Below, in pieces: positions 6,136 to 14,369 of a DNA stretch of 26,539 nt (position 1 is its first letter; the number at the start of each line of letters is the position of its first letter). The notes beneath the pieces are model-generated. The model searched no databases. It was not told the DNA's origin and saw nothing but the letters and a program-made list of their open reading frames with translations. Both the position numbers and the translations under genes were made by a program. The stretch covers positions 1 through 26,539 of the forward strand of contig CAZXRQ010000026.1 in assembly GCA_964642795.1 (NCBI GenBank), in the 5' to 3' direction. Origin of the DNA: JAVVVD01 sp964642795. Its GTDB lineage: Bacteria; Bacillota; Clostridia; Christensenellales; CAG-138.

Positions 6136-8367
6136 TCACAGCTTTACCAGCTTGAGGCTCAATGCGTTGAGCACCACGCACAGGGAGCTCATGCTCATTG
6201 CGGCGGCGCCTATCATTGGGTTGAGCTGCCAGCCCAAAGCGTCCGCAAACGCCCCCGCCGCAAGCGGTATGCAGGCGGCGTTGTACACAAGCGCCCAGAA
6301 AAGGCCGGTCTTTATGCGCAGAAGCGTCGCGCGGGACAGCCGTACCGCCTTTGGTACGCCGCCCAGCCCGCCACCGGTAAGCACCACGTCCGCAGACTCT
6401 ATGGCTATATCCGTACCCGCGCCTATGGCTATGCCCACATCCGCGCGCGCAAGCGCGGGAGCGTCGTTTATACCGTCCCCCACCATCGCCACACGGCTGC
6501 CGGCAGCCTGCAGCGCTGCTATCTCCTCAGTTTTGCCTGCGGGTAATACGCCCGCTTTCACCCTGTCTATGCCGGCGGAGATGCGTATGGCCTCCGCGGT
6601 ACGGGCGTTGTCGCCGGTTATCATCAGCACGCTCAGGCCCAGACGCCTTAGCTCCGCAACGGCGGCGGCGCTGTCCGGCTTTATAACGTCCGCTGCGGCT
6701 ATCAAGCCCAGCATTTCTCCATCCCGCGCAAGGTAAAGCACGGTGTTGCCCGCATCGGCAAGGCGCGCCTCCTGCGGCTCCCAATTTGAAGCATCTACGC
6801 CGTTTTCACGCATCAGCCGGGCATTTCCAAGCAACAGCGCGCGTCCTTCCACGCTGCCGCGCACACCCAGCCCGGTAAGCGTAATAAACTCCGTCGCTTC
6901 CGGCACGGCGATATCCCTGTGTTTTGCATAAGCCAACACAGCTTCAGCAAGCGGATGCTCGCTTTTTGCCTCCAGCGCAGCGGCAAGCGCCACAATATCA
7001 TCCTCATTTATCCCGTCGGCCGCCAGCACCCCGGTCACCTCCGGCCTGCCGGCGGTAACCGTACCGGTCTTATCCAGCGCCACGGAGTCTATCTCGCCCA
7101 GCGTTTCCAGCGCGGCGGCGGATTTTATCAGTATGCCATGCTCCGCGCCTTTGCCCGTGCCCACCATTATGGCCGTAGGCACAGCAAGACCCATCGCGCA
7201 GGGGCAGCTTATCACCAGCACGGATATGCCGCAGGTAAGCGCGTACTCCGCCCCGCGGCCCAGCGCCAGCCACACGGCAAAGCTAAGCAAGGCTATTCCA
7301 ATCACCACCGGCACGAACACGCCGCTTACCCTGTCCGCTATGCGTCCTATCGGGGCCTTGGTGGCGGCCGCCTGCTCCACAAGACGCGCCATCTCAGCAA
7401 GCGTAGTATCCTCTCCTACGCGCTCGCAGCGCACCAGCATGTGCCCCGCGCCGTTTATCGTCGCAGCGGTAACATGGTCGCCCTCGCGCTTTTCCACCGG
7501 TATGCTTTCGCCGGTTATGGCGGATTCGTCCACAGCGCTTACTCCCTCCGCCACCACGCCGTCCACCGGCAGCGCCGCGCCCGGCAGCACGCGCACGGTA
7601 TCCCCAACCTTCACCTCGGCTATGGGGAGTTCGCCCTCCACACCGTTGCGTATGACCAGCGCGGTCTTGGGTGCAAGCGCGAGCAGCCGGCCCACCGCAT
7701 CGGAGGTGCGGTGCTTGGCCCGCGCTTCAAGGTATTTACCCAGCGTTATAAGCGTAAGTATTGTGCCCGCCGCATCGTAATAAAGCCCCGTCGCCGCGCC
7801 GTGCGAAGCCATCATTCCGGCTGTAAGCGCAACACTGTAAGCAAGCCCTGCCCCGCTGCCCAGCGCTATAAGGGAATCCATCGTGGGCTTCAGGTGTACA
7901 AGCGCCTTGATGCCCCTTGTGAAAAAGCCCCGGTTTATCACGGTTATCGCGGAAGCGAGCGCAAGCTGTATAAGCGCGTTGGCCACCGGCGCATTTGCAG
8001 CCGAGAGCCAAGCCGGCAGCGGCAGGCCGAGCATTGGACCCATAGCAATATAAAAAAGCGGCAGCTCGAATGCCAGCGACATTAACAGCCTGTGCCGCAT
8101 GGCGTTAAGCTCCGCCTGCGCGGGGTCTGCGCGCCCCTCCGGGCGGGGTCCTTCCTCGTGCAGCGACGCACCGTAGCCCTCGTTCTCTATCGCGGCGATT
8201 ATTTCTGCCGGCGAGAGCTTTTGCTCGTCATATTCGATAGAAAGAGTGTTGGTAAGCAGGTTTACGCCGGCCGAGCATACACCGTCAAGCGACGCCGCGG
8301 CCTTCTCCACATGCGTCTGGCAGGCGGAGCACATCATGCCGGCAACGTCGTATCGCTCGTTTTTCAT
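6136..8367 (-). CDS. copA: Copper-exporting P1B-type ATPase CopA
   Basis: This 743-aa Cu(I)-efflux ATPase has one N-terminal heavy-metal domain with MCSAC (Cys13, Cys16) and then eight membrane segments. Catalytic marks are TGES (285-288), CPC in the membrane (388-390), the phosphorylation site DKTGT (Asp432), SEHP (469-472) and GDGINDAP (630-637). YN (695-696) and MSMSS (724-728) in the last two helices are the P1B-1, Cu(I)-specific signatures. The ATG at 8367 is chosen over an in-frame upstream codon because the longer form would run back into the chaperone gene and add 25 non-homologous residues. The chaperone stop lies 2 nt upstream, so translation is coupled. It pumps Cu(I) out of the cytoplasm, fed by the chaperone. 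Confidence 0.96.
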   Translation of the reverse strand: MKNERYDVAGMMCSACQTHVEKAAASLDGVCSAGVNLLTNTLSIEYDEQKLSPAEIIAAIENEGYGASLHEEGPRPEGRADPAQAELNAMRHRLLMSLAFELPLFYIAMGPMLGLPLPAWLSAANAPVANALIQLALASAITVINRGFFTRGIKALVHLKPTMDSLIALGSGAGLAYSVALTAGMMASHGAATGLYYDAAGTILTLITLGKYLEARAKHRTSDAVGRLLALAPKTALVIRNGVEGELPIAEVKVGDTVRVLPGAALPVDGVVAEGVSAVDESAITGESIPVEKREGDHVTAATINGAGHMLVRCERVGEDTTLAEMARLVEQAAATKAPIGRIADRVSGVFVPVVIGIALLSFAVWLALGRGAEYALTCGISVLVISCPCAMGLAVPTAIMVGTGKGAEHGILIKSAAALETLGEIDSVALDKTGTVTAGRPEVTGVLAADGINEDDIVALAAALEAKSEHPLAEAVLAYAKHRDIAVPEATEFITLTGLGVRGSVEGRALLLGNARLMRENGVDASNWEPQEARLADAGNTVLYLARDGEMLGLIAAADVIKPDSAAAVAELRRLGLSVLMITGDNARTAEAIRISAGIDRVKAGVLPAGKTEEIAALQAAGSRVAMVGDGINDAPALARADVGIAIGAGTDIAIESADVVLTGGGLGGVPKAVRLSRATLLRIKTGLFWALVYNAACIPLAAGAFADALGWQLNPMIGAAAMSMSSLCVVLNALSLKLVKL

Positions 8368-8369
8368 GT

Positions 8370-8576
8370 TCAATCCACAGTCTCTATTCGCGCAGGATAG
8401 CCTGCCGCGGTTATCGCGTCCGCTATCGTCTGCGGCGCGCACTCATGCGTGACCGTAACGCGCTTTGACTCCAGCTGCACCTCCGCAGCGGAAGCCCCCG
8501 CCGCAACAGCCGCCCGCTCCACGCGGCCAGCGCACATTTTGCACTGCATGCCCTCCGCAATGAATACCGTTTTCAT
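8370..8576 (-). CDS. copZ: CopZ-like copper chaperone, HMA domain
   Basis: This single heavy-metal-associated domain (68 aa) has a GMQCKMC metal site (Cys12 and Cys15 from the chosen start) and the beta-alpha-beta-beta-alpha-beta length. It should carry Cu(I) to CopA. The ATG at 8576 is used because AGGAGG lies at 8585-8590, 8 nt upstream; a GTG further up at 8585 would overlap that site. It is followed 2 nt later by copA and preceded by 32 nt after the HAD phosphatase. No CsoR or CueR regulator is adjacent and no separate promoter is obvious. Confidence 0.9.
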   Translation of the reverse strand: MKTVFIAEGMQCKMCAGRVERAAVAAGASAAEVQLESKRVTVTHECAPQTIADAITAAGYPARIETVD

Positions 8577-8608
8577 TTGAAGCACCTCCTGTATGACCCG
8601 TTACATCT

Positions 8609-9277
8609 TTAGAATGGCTCGAGCGCGTCAAGATATGCCGGAACCTCCAAAAGCGAATCCAGCACCTCCGCGCGCTTATATTCATCATCCCCTGCGGGTA
8701 TCATATCCGGCACCATCACCGCATGCATCCCCGCACTGAAAGCCGCAAGTATGCCGGCGGGAGAGTCCTCGAATACGATGCACTTTCGGGGCGGCACGCC
8801 CACCGCGCGTGCCGCAGTCAGGAACACCTCCGGATCCGGCTTGCCTCGTTTGACCATATCGCCGCATATCCTTGCATCAAAGCGATCCGCATGTGAAAAT
8901 CCAGCGAAATAGTGCCCAACTATGCCCGTGCCGCTTCCCGTGGCCAACGCTATTCGATAGTCCCTGTTCCTGAGATAGTCCAATAGCTCCGTCACTCCCG
9001 CCTTGAGCGGGAGCCCGTTTTCCGTCACGCTGCGGCGCATATATTCATCCGCGCCGTCCCATATGCAGCCGGCATCAACGTCCGCACCGAAATGCTCCCT
9101 GAAAACCTCGCAGGCATGCGTCCTGTCCCTGCCTATCGTTTTACCTGTCACCTTCTGCGTCATCGGCAGCCCCATACGCCGTCCCGTCTCAAAAAACGCC
9201 TTCTCGGCCAAGCGTTCCGTATCGAACATAAGGCCGTCCATATCGAATATCGCAGCATAACCGCGTCCATCTCTCAT
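8609..9277 (-). CDS. HAD-superfamily phosphatase, beta-phosphoglucomutase-like
   Basis: This 222-aa HAD subfamily I protein has motif I FDMDGLMFDTE (nucleophile Asp12, acid/base Asp14), motif II with ALATGSG, the motif III Lys in KRGKPDPEVF, and motif IV FEDSPAGI. The cap lies between motifs I and II, as in beta-phosphoglucomutases and sugar-phosphate phosphatases. Substrate choice cannot be made; after a sugar kinase, a sugar phosphate is reasonable. The ATG overlaps the ROK kinase stop by 4 nt (ATGA). Confidence 0.88.
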   Translation of the reverse strand: MRDGRGYAAIFDMDGLMFDTERLAEKAFFETGRRMGLPMTQKVTGKTIGRDRTHACEVFREHFGADVDAGCIWDGADEYMRRSVTENGLPLKAGVTELLDYLRNRDYRIALATGSGTGIVGHYFAGFSHADRFDARICGDMVKRGKPDPEVFLTAARAVGVPPRKCIVFEDSPAGILAAFSAGMHAVMVPDMIPAGDDEYKRAEVLDSLLEVPAYLDALEPF

Positions 9278-10242
9278 AGTGCTAATACCGTTCTTCTGTT
9301 TATGATATGATTGGTGTACAGCATAGCCGCGCCGATAATTCCCGCATCGTTGCCCATGCTCGCGGGCAGTATGCGCCCTCGGAACTCGAAAAAGCTCTTT
9401 TGGGCCACGCCTTCGCGCACGGGTTCAAACAGCATATCCCCCGCCAGGCTCACGCCGCCGCCCAGCGCGATGACCTCCGGATCCAGCAAATCCACTATGG
9501 ATGCAAGCGCGCTGGAGAGCGCGTCGGTATACTCCGAAAATAGCTTGATGCAGCCGCCGTCTCCCGCGCGGGCGCAGTCAATAACGGCGCGCGCGTCGAT
9601 CTTATCGGCGGAGCCGGCCCGCGCAAGCAGCGCGGCGTTTCCGTTATGTGCGGCGCGTTTTCCCGCATCCGCAAGTGCAGTAGCAGAGCAAAGCGTTTCT
9701 ATGCAGCCGCGCCTGCCGCAGGTGCACAGCGCTCCCCCGCTGTAATCCATAGTCATATGTCCCAGCTCCACGCCGCCGTTATTGCCGCCGTTGAACATCC
9801 TGCCGCCCAATATAAGCCCGCCTCCCACGCCGGTGCCCAGCGTCAGCAGCACCGCCGTGTTGCAGCCCATGAATACGCCCTTGTGCAGCTCCGCAAGCGC
9901 CGCGGCGTTCGCGTCGTTCGCAAGCAGCACCGGCACGTTGTACAGCGCCTGTACCTGCGCCCTTAACGGCACATCGTGAAAGCGCAGATTATATGCGTCT
10001 ATCACGGTATCGCCTGCTGCGTCTATGCTGCCAGGCACGGCTATCCCCACGCTCTCGAGCATGGCGCCCTCCTCGCAGGACGCAAGCATGTCCTGCGAAA
10101 GCCGCTTCAGCAGCGCCGCCACCTGCTCCCCGTCCTCTCCCTGCGGGAAGGGTACGCTGACGCGGCGCACGATGCTCAGCTTTTCGTCTATAAGTCCTGC
10201 GGCTATGTTGGTACCGCCTATATCAAAGCCAAGTTTATACAT
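9274..10242 (-). CDS. ROK-family sugar kinase, glucokinase-like
   Basis: This 322-aa protein phosphorylates a hexose, probably glucose. The ATP-binding phosphate loop DIGGTN is at 7-12, catalytic Asp110 lies in LANDANAAALAE, and the ROK zinc site is GH (His162) with CTCGRRGCIE (Cys173, Cys175, Cys180). It lacks an N-terminal winged helix, so it is a kinase rather than a ROK repressor. The ATG at 10242 is selected because it sits within the last codons of hprK (8-nt overlap) and gives a normal N-terminus; a longer reading would add 15 unrelated residues. An AAGGA lies upstream within hprK. Pairing with hprK suggests coordinated sugar entry and carbon control. Confidence 0.9.
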   Translation of the reverse strand: MYKLGFDIGGTNIAAGLIDEKLSIVRRVSVPFPQGEDGEQVAALLKRLSQDMLASCEEGAMLESVGIAVPGSIDAAGDTVIDAYNLRFHDVPLRAQVQALYNVPVLLANDANAAALAELHKGVFMGCNTAVLLTLGTGVGGGLILGGRMFNGGNNGGVELGHMTMDYSGGALCTCGRRGCIETLCSATALADAGKRAAHNGNAALLARAGSADKIDARAVIDCARAGDGGCIKLFSEYTDALSSALASIVDLLDPEVIALGGGVSLAGDMLFEPVREGVAQKSFFEFRGRILPASMGNDAGIIGAAMLYTNHIINRRTVLAL

Positions 10243-11167
10243 CGCCGTTATCCTTTTGCTCCATAAGGGTGTTAATTCGCCCTTCAAAATCGCCCGCGGA
10301 ATCGTAGCCCATGCGTTTAAGCCGGAACTTGCGCGCCGCCACCTCGATTATGGTGGCAATATTCCGGCCCGGGCTTACCGGCAGCTCGATACAGGGCAGA
10401 CTGAGGCCGAGTATCTCGGTGTTCCGCTCCCCCATATGCATACGCTCGTACTCGCGCAGGCCGTCCTCCAGCCGGAGCGACAGCACCATATCTATATCCT
10501 TTTGCGGTATCACCGAGCCCACGCCGTATAGATAGCGCACGTCCACCACGCCTATGCCGCGCACCTCGATAAGATGCCGCGTAAGCTCCGGCGCACAGCC
10601 CACAAGCGTTTCATCCAGCCGGGTTATCTCCACAACGTCGTCCGCCACGAGCCGGTGGCCGGATTTCAGCATCTCCAGCGCGGCCTCGCTCTTGCCTATG
10701 CCGCTGTCCCCCGTTATCAGTATGCCTACGCCCACCACGTCCATCAGCACGCCGTGCATCAATATATGCGGGGCGAGCTTGCGCTCCAAAAACTGGGATA
10801 TATCGTGGCTGAGCCGGCCCGTCTTGCGCTGCGAAAGCATCACGGGTATGCCGCGCGCCGCCGCGTGCTCCAGCAGCAGCTTGGGCGGGCGCTGGCCCCT
10901 TGCGCATACTATGCAGGGAATATCAAAGCCCACGAAGCGCTGCACCGCATCACTCAGCTGGGCGTATGTAAGGTCTGACAGATAGTGCATCTCGGCGTTG
11001 CCTATAAGCTGCACCCGCCTTGCCAAAAAGTCCTTGTAGTACCCGGTGAATTGGAGGCCGGGCCGGTTTATCTCATCGGAATTGAACTCTATCACGGCAT
11101 CCGCGCAGCACAGCGCGTCCAGCTCCAGCTGGGCGCAAAGCTCCTCCACCGATACTATAACGGCCAT
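10235..11167 (-). CDS. hprK: HPr kinase/phosphorylase
   Basis: This 310-aa bifunctional enzyme phosphorylates HPr at Ser46 with ATP or pyrophosphate and removes that phosphate, setting carbon catabolite repression in low-GC Gram-positives. The N-terminal domain covers about 1-130. The C-terminal kinase domain has catalytic His138, Walker A GDSGIGKS (153-160), acidic Asp176/Asp177 and the family signature EVRGIGVVDV (201-210). The ATG at 11167 overlaps the stop of the upstream HAD gene by one base (TAATG); longer readings would add 46 Arg-rich residues encoded within that gene. HPr and CcpA are not in the window. Confidence 0.96.
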   Translation of the reverse strand: MAVIVSVEELCAQLELDALCCADAVIEFNSDEINRPGLQFTGYYKDFLARRVQLIGNAEMHYLSDLTYAQLSDAVQRFVGFDIPCIVCARGQRPPKLLLEHAAARGIPVMLSQRKTGRLSHDISQFLERKLAPHILMHGVLMDVVGVGILITGDSGIGKSEAALEMLKSGHRLVADDVVEITRLDETLVGCAPELTRHLIEVRGIGVVDVRYLYGVGSVIPQKDIDMVLSLRLEDGLREYERMHMGERNTEILGLSLPCIELPVSPGRNIATIIEVAARKFRLKRMGYDSAGDFEGRINTLMEQKDNGDV

Positions 11168-11973
11168 TATGCTTCCCCCGCTTTCAACAGCAGCTCGTCT
11201 ATCACCCATGCCACGGCGTCGTCGCCGCAGTCCGGAGCTATGACGTCCGCTATTTTTAATATAGGCTCGCGCGCGTCGCCTACGGCCACGCCCAGTCCCG
11301 CCCATTCTATCATTTCAGCGTCCAGCGTGTTGTCGCCCACGGCGCACACCTCGCTTTGGTCCACGCCCATGCGCTCGGCTATCCATTTTACCGCCGCCCC
11401 CTTGTGCGCATCCGGATGGTTTATCTCTATGAAGCCGGCCTTGGACTTGGCCACCTTGAGCCTGCCGCGATACCGTGCCTCCGCCGCGGCAGCTATGTCC
11501 TCCACCTGCTCCGGCTCGGTCAAATACAGCACCTTGGGCACGTTTTGCCAGCTTTTTTTGCGTATATCCGGATCCACTATGAGCGGCAGCTCCAAAAAGC
11601 TTACGTATTTTTCCACAAACGCGCAGCTTTTCTCGGTCACGACCGCGTCACCCTGATATATGTGCGCGTGTATGCCTATCTCACGCGCAAATTCCAATGC
11701 GTCCGTCACCAGCTCCGGCTCCACCGTAAGCAGTCTCACGCACTTGCCCGTACGGGTATCGGTTATCAGCGCGCCGCCGTAGTTTATGATAAGGCCCTCT
11801 ATATTGAGCGGCTTCCATATGAAGGACGAGCCGTAGTAGCCGCGCCCGGTAGCCACTGTAACAAAAATGCCCGCAGCCTGTGCGCGCGCAATGGCGGCGG
11901 CGTTTCCATCGGGCACCTCCCGCGCGTTCAGTGTGAGCGTATCGTCAATATCCAGCGCCAAAAGCCTATACAT
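11167..11973 (-). CDS. Cof-type HAD hydrolase
   Basis: This 268-aa HAD subfamily IIB (Cof) protein has motif I LALDIDDTL with Asp8 and Asp10, an ATGRG motif II, a conserved Lys before a C2-type cap, and the C-terminal GDNTLDAEM motif IV near residues 217-225. These are usually sugar-phosphate, flavin or nucleotide phosphatases; the substrate is unassigned. It is first in the seven-gene operon that continues with hprK, behind a good promoter at 12012-12040. Only a weak GGGG ribosome-site match precedes the ATG. Confidence 0.9.
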   Translation of the reverse strand: MYRLLALDIDDTLTLNAREVPDGNAAAIARAQAAGIFVTVATGRGYYGSSFIWKPLNIEGLIINYGGALITDTRTGKCVRLLTVEPELVTDALEFAREIGIHAHIYQGDAVVTEKSCAFVEKYVSFLELPLIVDPDIRKKSWQNVPKVLYLTEPEQVEDIAAAAEARYRGRLKVAKSKAGFIEINHPDAHKGAAVKWIAERMGVDQSEVCAVGDNTLDAEMIEWAGLGVAVGDAREPILKIADVIAPDCGDDAVAWVIDELLLKAGEA

Positions 11974-12011
11974 ATTAACCCCGCTTCTTATTTAATCATG
12001 TTCCGCCGTAT

Positions 12012-12040
12012 ATTTTACCATTGCGCCGCTGTACCGTCAA
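12012..12040 (-). promoter_or_regulatory. Sigma-A promoter of hprK-copA operon
   Basis: Minus strand: -35 TTGACG (12035-12040), 17-nt spacer, -10 TAAAAT (12012-12017). This predicts a start near 12005, about 32 nt before the HAD gene. It is the only clear promoter found for the following seven genes. Confidence 0.75.
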
Positions 12041-12062
12041 ACCGCAAAAGTGTGTAACAGGC

Positions 12063-12091
12063 TTGATTCCCCGCCGCGCATGATATAAAAT
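12063..12091 (+). promoter_or_regulatory. Sigma-A promoter of small membrane protein gene
   Basis: -35 TTGATT (12063-12068), 17-nt spacer, -10 TAAAAT (12086-12091); the predicted start is near 12098. It lies back to back with the divergent hprK-operon promoter. Confidence 0.65.
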
Positions 12092-12121
12092 ACACTTGAA
12101 ACCGATATAGGAGGCATACGC

Positions 12122-12370
12122 ATGAAAAACCTGTTCTTTGCCGGGCGGCTGCTGTGTATAGCGCTGCTTCTTGCAAGCCTGATCGCGTGGGTAGCTTCCG
12201 GCGCATGGTGGTGGTTCTTTATTATACTCGCCGTCCATATTGCCGAAGCGCTTTTTGCCGGCATAAGAGTCGGCAGCCAACACGGTAAAAGCATTGTGTT
12301 TTCCTTCATATCCACCATGCTGTTCGGACTGTGCTGGTGGCTTGCGCTCAAGCTGGGCTATCTTGAATAA
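12122..12370 (+). CDS. Small hydrophobic membrane protein, function unknown
   Basis: This 82-aa protein has about three membrane segments (residues 8-26, 30-46, 58-76). A short polar loop with GSQHGKS lies near 51-57, and HIAEALFAG sits in the second helix region. It faintly resembles DUF4499/TMEM254-like small membrane proteins (a His-x-x-Glu helix and a phenylalanine-glycine late helix), but I cannot confirm this. It is a real gene by context: a clear promoter, AGGAGG at 12109-12114 with a 7-nt spacer, and its own terminator. It is monocistronic, between two minus-strand operons. Confidence 0.8.
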   Translation: MKNLFFAGRLLCIALLLASLIAWVASGAWWWFFIILAVHIAEALFAGIRVGSQHGKSIVFSFISTMLFGLCWWLALKLGYLE

Positions 12371-12411
12371 AACGCCGCCCGCTGCAGCATACCTACGTAC
12401 ATTGTAAACCG

Positions 12412-12442
12412 ATCCCCCGGCCAAAAGCCGGGGGATATTTTT
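12412..12442 (+). terminator. Intrinsic terminator
   Basis: A 10-bp perfect stem (12412-12421 with 12427-12436), CAAAA loop, then ATTTTT. It ends the small membrane protein transcript. Confidence 0.9.
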
Positions 12443-12481
12443 GATATGTAAAAACGGCCATGGGTACGATGCTTCTGCGCC

Positions 12482-14335
12482 CTATTCTTTTTCCGATCCG
12501 TCCGCATGAAAATAGGCATATACCTTCTGTGCCGCCGGGCGCGTCATGCCGGGTGCCGCTGCAAGCTCCTCCACAGTGGCGGTCTTTATTGCGTCCAGCG
12601 TAACGAATTTATCGAATAGTATGCGTCGGCGTTTTTCCCCCACCCCTTCTATCTCCATAAGCGTGGAATGCAGCGTATTCTTTCCCCGCAGGCTGCGGTG
12701 GTAGGATATGGCGAAGCGATGCGCCTCGTCTCTTATGCGCTCCAGCACATGCAGCGCGGGGTCTCCGCGCTTAAGAACGAGCGGTTCTGCACTGCTTGGA
12801 ATAATTATCTCCTCGTTGCGCTCGGCAAGGCCTATGGCGGGTATGTGAGAAAGGCCGAACTCGTCCAGCACGGCAAGCGCCACGTTGAGCTGGCCCCGCC
12901 CGCCGTCCACCACCAGCAGGTCGGGCAGCTTATTGAACCGGGCGTCCCCCTCCATGGCGCGGCTGAAGCGCCGATTCAGCATCTCCCGCATTGCAAGATA
13001 ATCGTCGCCGTCCGCCTCCGCACGTATGCGGAAACGGCGATATTCGTTCTTATCCGGTACGCCGCCGGTGAACACCACCATACACCCCACGGTATCCCGG
13101 CCCTGTATATGCGAGTTGTCGTAGCACTCCATCCTGTCCGGCAGCTCGTCCAGCCCTATCAGGCCGGTCAGCCGCGTTAATGCGCCCGTTCCGCGCTCCC
13201 ATGCGCGGTGCTCCAGCTCCCGCGCCTTGATTATTGCGTCGCAGCCGTTGGTATACGCCATCTCCGCCTGCTTAAGCTTATCCCCGCGCTTGGGGCATAT
13301 CAGCGTCGCTTTTTTGCCGCGTTTTTCGCCGAGCCACGCCTCCAGCGCCTCCGCATCCGCCGGCAGGGTCTTTACGATTATTTCCCGGGGAACATAGCCG
13401 CTGTCCGAGTAAAACTGCGCCAAAAAGGAACGCATCACATCCGGCTCCGTCTCGCCCTCGCAGGACATACGCATACAGCGCGTGCCCACTATCTTGCCAC
13501 GCCGCTCGAACAACGCAAACACGACCGCGTCCGCATCGTCCCGCACAAAGGCAAAAATGTCCCGCTCGGTATCCGATGCGGCTATGGCGCGCTGGCTCGC
13601 TTCGAGCTGGCGCACCGATGCTATGCGGTCCCGCTCCACGGCGGCGCGCTCGAAATCCAGCGCGTCCGACGCGCTTTGCATACGCTCCTCCAGCAGCTTT
13701 ATCAGCGGCTCCGTCTTGCCCTCCAAAAAGCCCGAAACGCTTATAAGCAGCGCGTGATACTCCTCCCGCGTGACGTTGCCGGAGCAGGGGGCGCAGCACT
13801 TGCCAAGATGGTACATCAGGCAGGGGCGTTCACCGCGCGCTATCGCTTTTTTTATATCCTTTTTGCAGTGTCTCACCGGAAAGAAATCGCGTATGGCGGC
13901 CAGAGCCTCCTTTAGAGATAGGGCGCTGAGGTACGGCCCGAAGTACTTCGCGCCATCGTTTTCCACCCGGCGCACCACCTCAAAGCGCGGAAAATCCTGC
14001 CTTACATCCAGCCGTACATACGGAAAATGCTTGTCGTCCTTCAGCAGTATGTTGTAGCGCGGCTGCAGGTGTTTTATAAGGTTGCTTTCCAGCGTGAGCG
14101 CCTCGGTCTCGTTGGCGCATAGTATGTACTCAAAATCCGATATGTGGCTTACCATGGCCGCGACCTTCACGTCCATGTTCTTTTTTGATTGAAAATACTG
14201 CCGAACGCGGTTTTTCAGGCTTATGGCCTTTCCTACGTATATCACGTCGCCCTGCGCGTCCAGCATCCTGTACACGCCGGGAGAATCCGGCAGCAGCGCG
14301 AGCTTGTCGGTCAGTTTTTCACTAAGTCCATCCAT
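12482..14335 (-). CDS. uvrC: UvrABC excinuclease subunit C
   Basis: This 617-aa subunit makes both incisions in nucleotide excision repair. The N-terminal GIY-YIG nuclease spans about 18-96 (GVYRM...IYVGKAISLKNRVRQYF). A zinc-type Cys cluster CLMYHLGKCCAPC lies near 173-185 and the UvrB-interacting UVR motif near 205-243. The RNase H-like second nuclease starts with MECYDNSHIQG, and a VVDGGRGQLN motif follows. Helix-hairpin-helix pairs end the protein. The ATG at 14335 is the only usual start codon between an upstream in-frame stop and KLALLPDSPG. It has no Shine-Dalgarno, and the promoter predicts a start at the ATG itself. Confidence 0.97.
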   Translation of the reverse strand: MDGLSEKLTDKLALLPDSPGVYRMLDAQGDVIYVGKAISLKNRVRQYFQSKKNMDVKVAAMVSHISDFEYILCANETEALTLESNLIKHLQPRYNILLKDDKHFPYVRLDVRQDFPRFEVVRRVENDGAKYFGPYLSALSLKEALAAIRDFFPVRHCKKDIKKAIARGERPCLMYHLGKCCAPCSGNVTREEYHALLISVSGFLEGKTEPLIKLLEERMQSASDALDFERAAVERDRIASVRQLEASQRAIAASDTERDIFAFVRDDADAVVFALFERRGKIVGTRCMRMSCEGETEPDVMRSFLAQFYSDSGYVPREIIVKTLPADAEALEAWLGEKRGKKATLICPKRGDKLKQAEMAYTNGCDAIIKARELEHRAWERGTGALTRLTGLIGLDELPDRMECYDNSHIQGRDTVGCMVVFTGGVPDKNEYRRFRIRAEADGDDYLAMREMLNRRFSRAMEGDARFNKLPDLLVVDGGRGQLNVALAVLDEFGLSHIPAIGLAERNEEIIIPSSAEPLVLKRGDPALHVLERIRDEAHRFAISYHRSLRGKNTLHSTLMEIEGVGEKRRRILFDKFVTLDAIKTATVEELAAAPGMTRPAAQKVYAYFHADGSEKE

Positions 14336-14341
14336 GTATGC

Positions 14342-14369
14342 ATTATAGCATACCCGCGCCCTGCGTCAA
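14342..14369 (-). promoter_or_regulatory. uvrC promoter predicting a leaderless mRNA
   Basis: Minus strand: -35 TTGACG (14364-14369), 16-nt spacer, extended -10 TGCTATAAT with the hexamer at 14342-14347. Six nt separate the -10 from the ATG at 14335, so the expected +1 is the A of the start codon. The -35 overlaps the stop codon of the upstream ytxC-like gene. Confidence 0.7.

Noticed and set aside
6919..8085. 388-codon plus-strand frame opposite copA
   Set aside because: Composition is His/Arg/Gln-rich shadow sequence; copA on the other strand explains the region completely.
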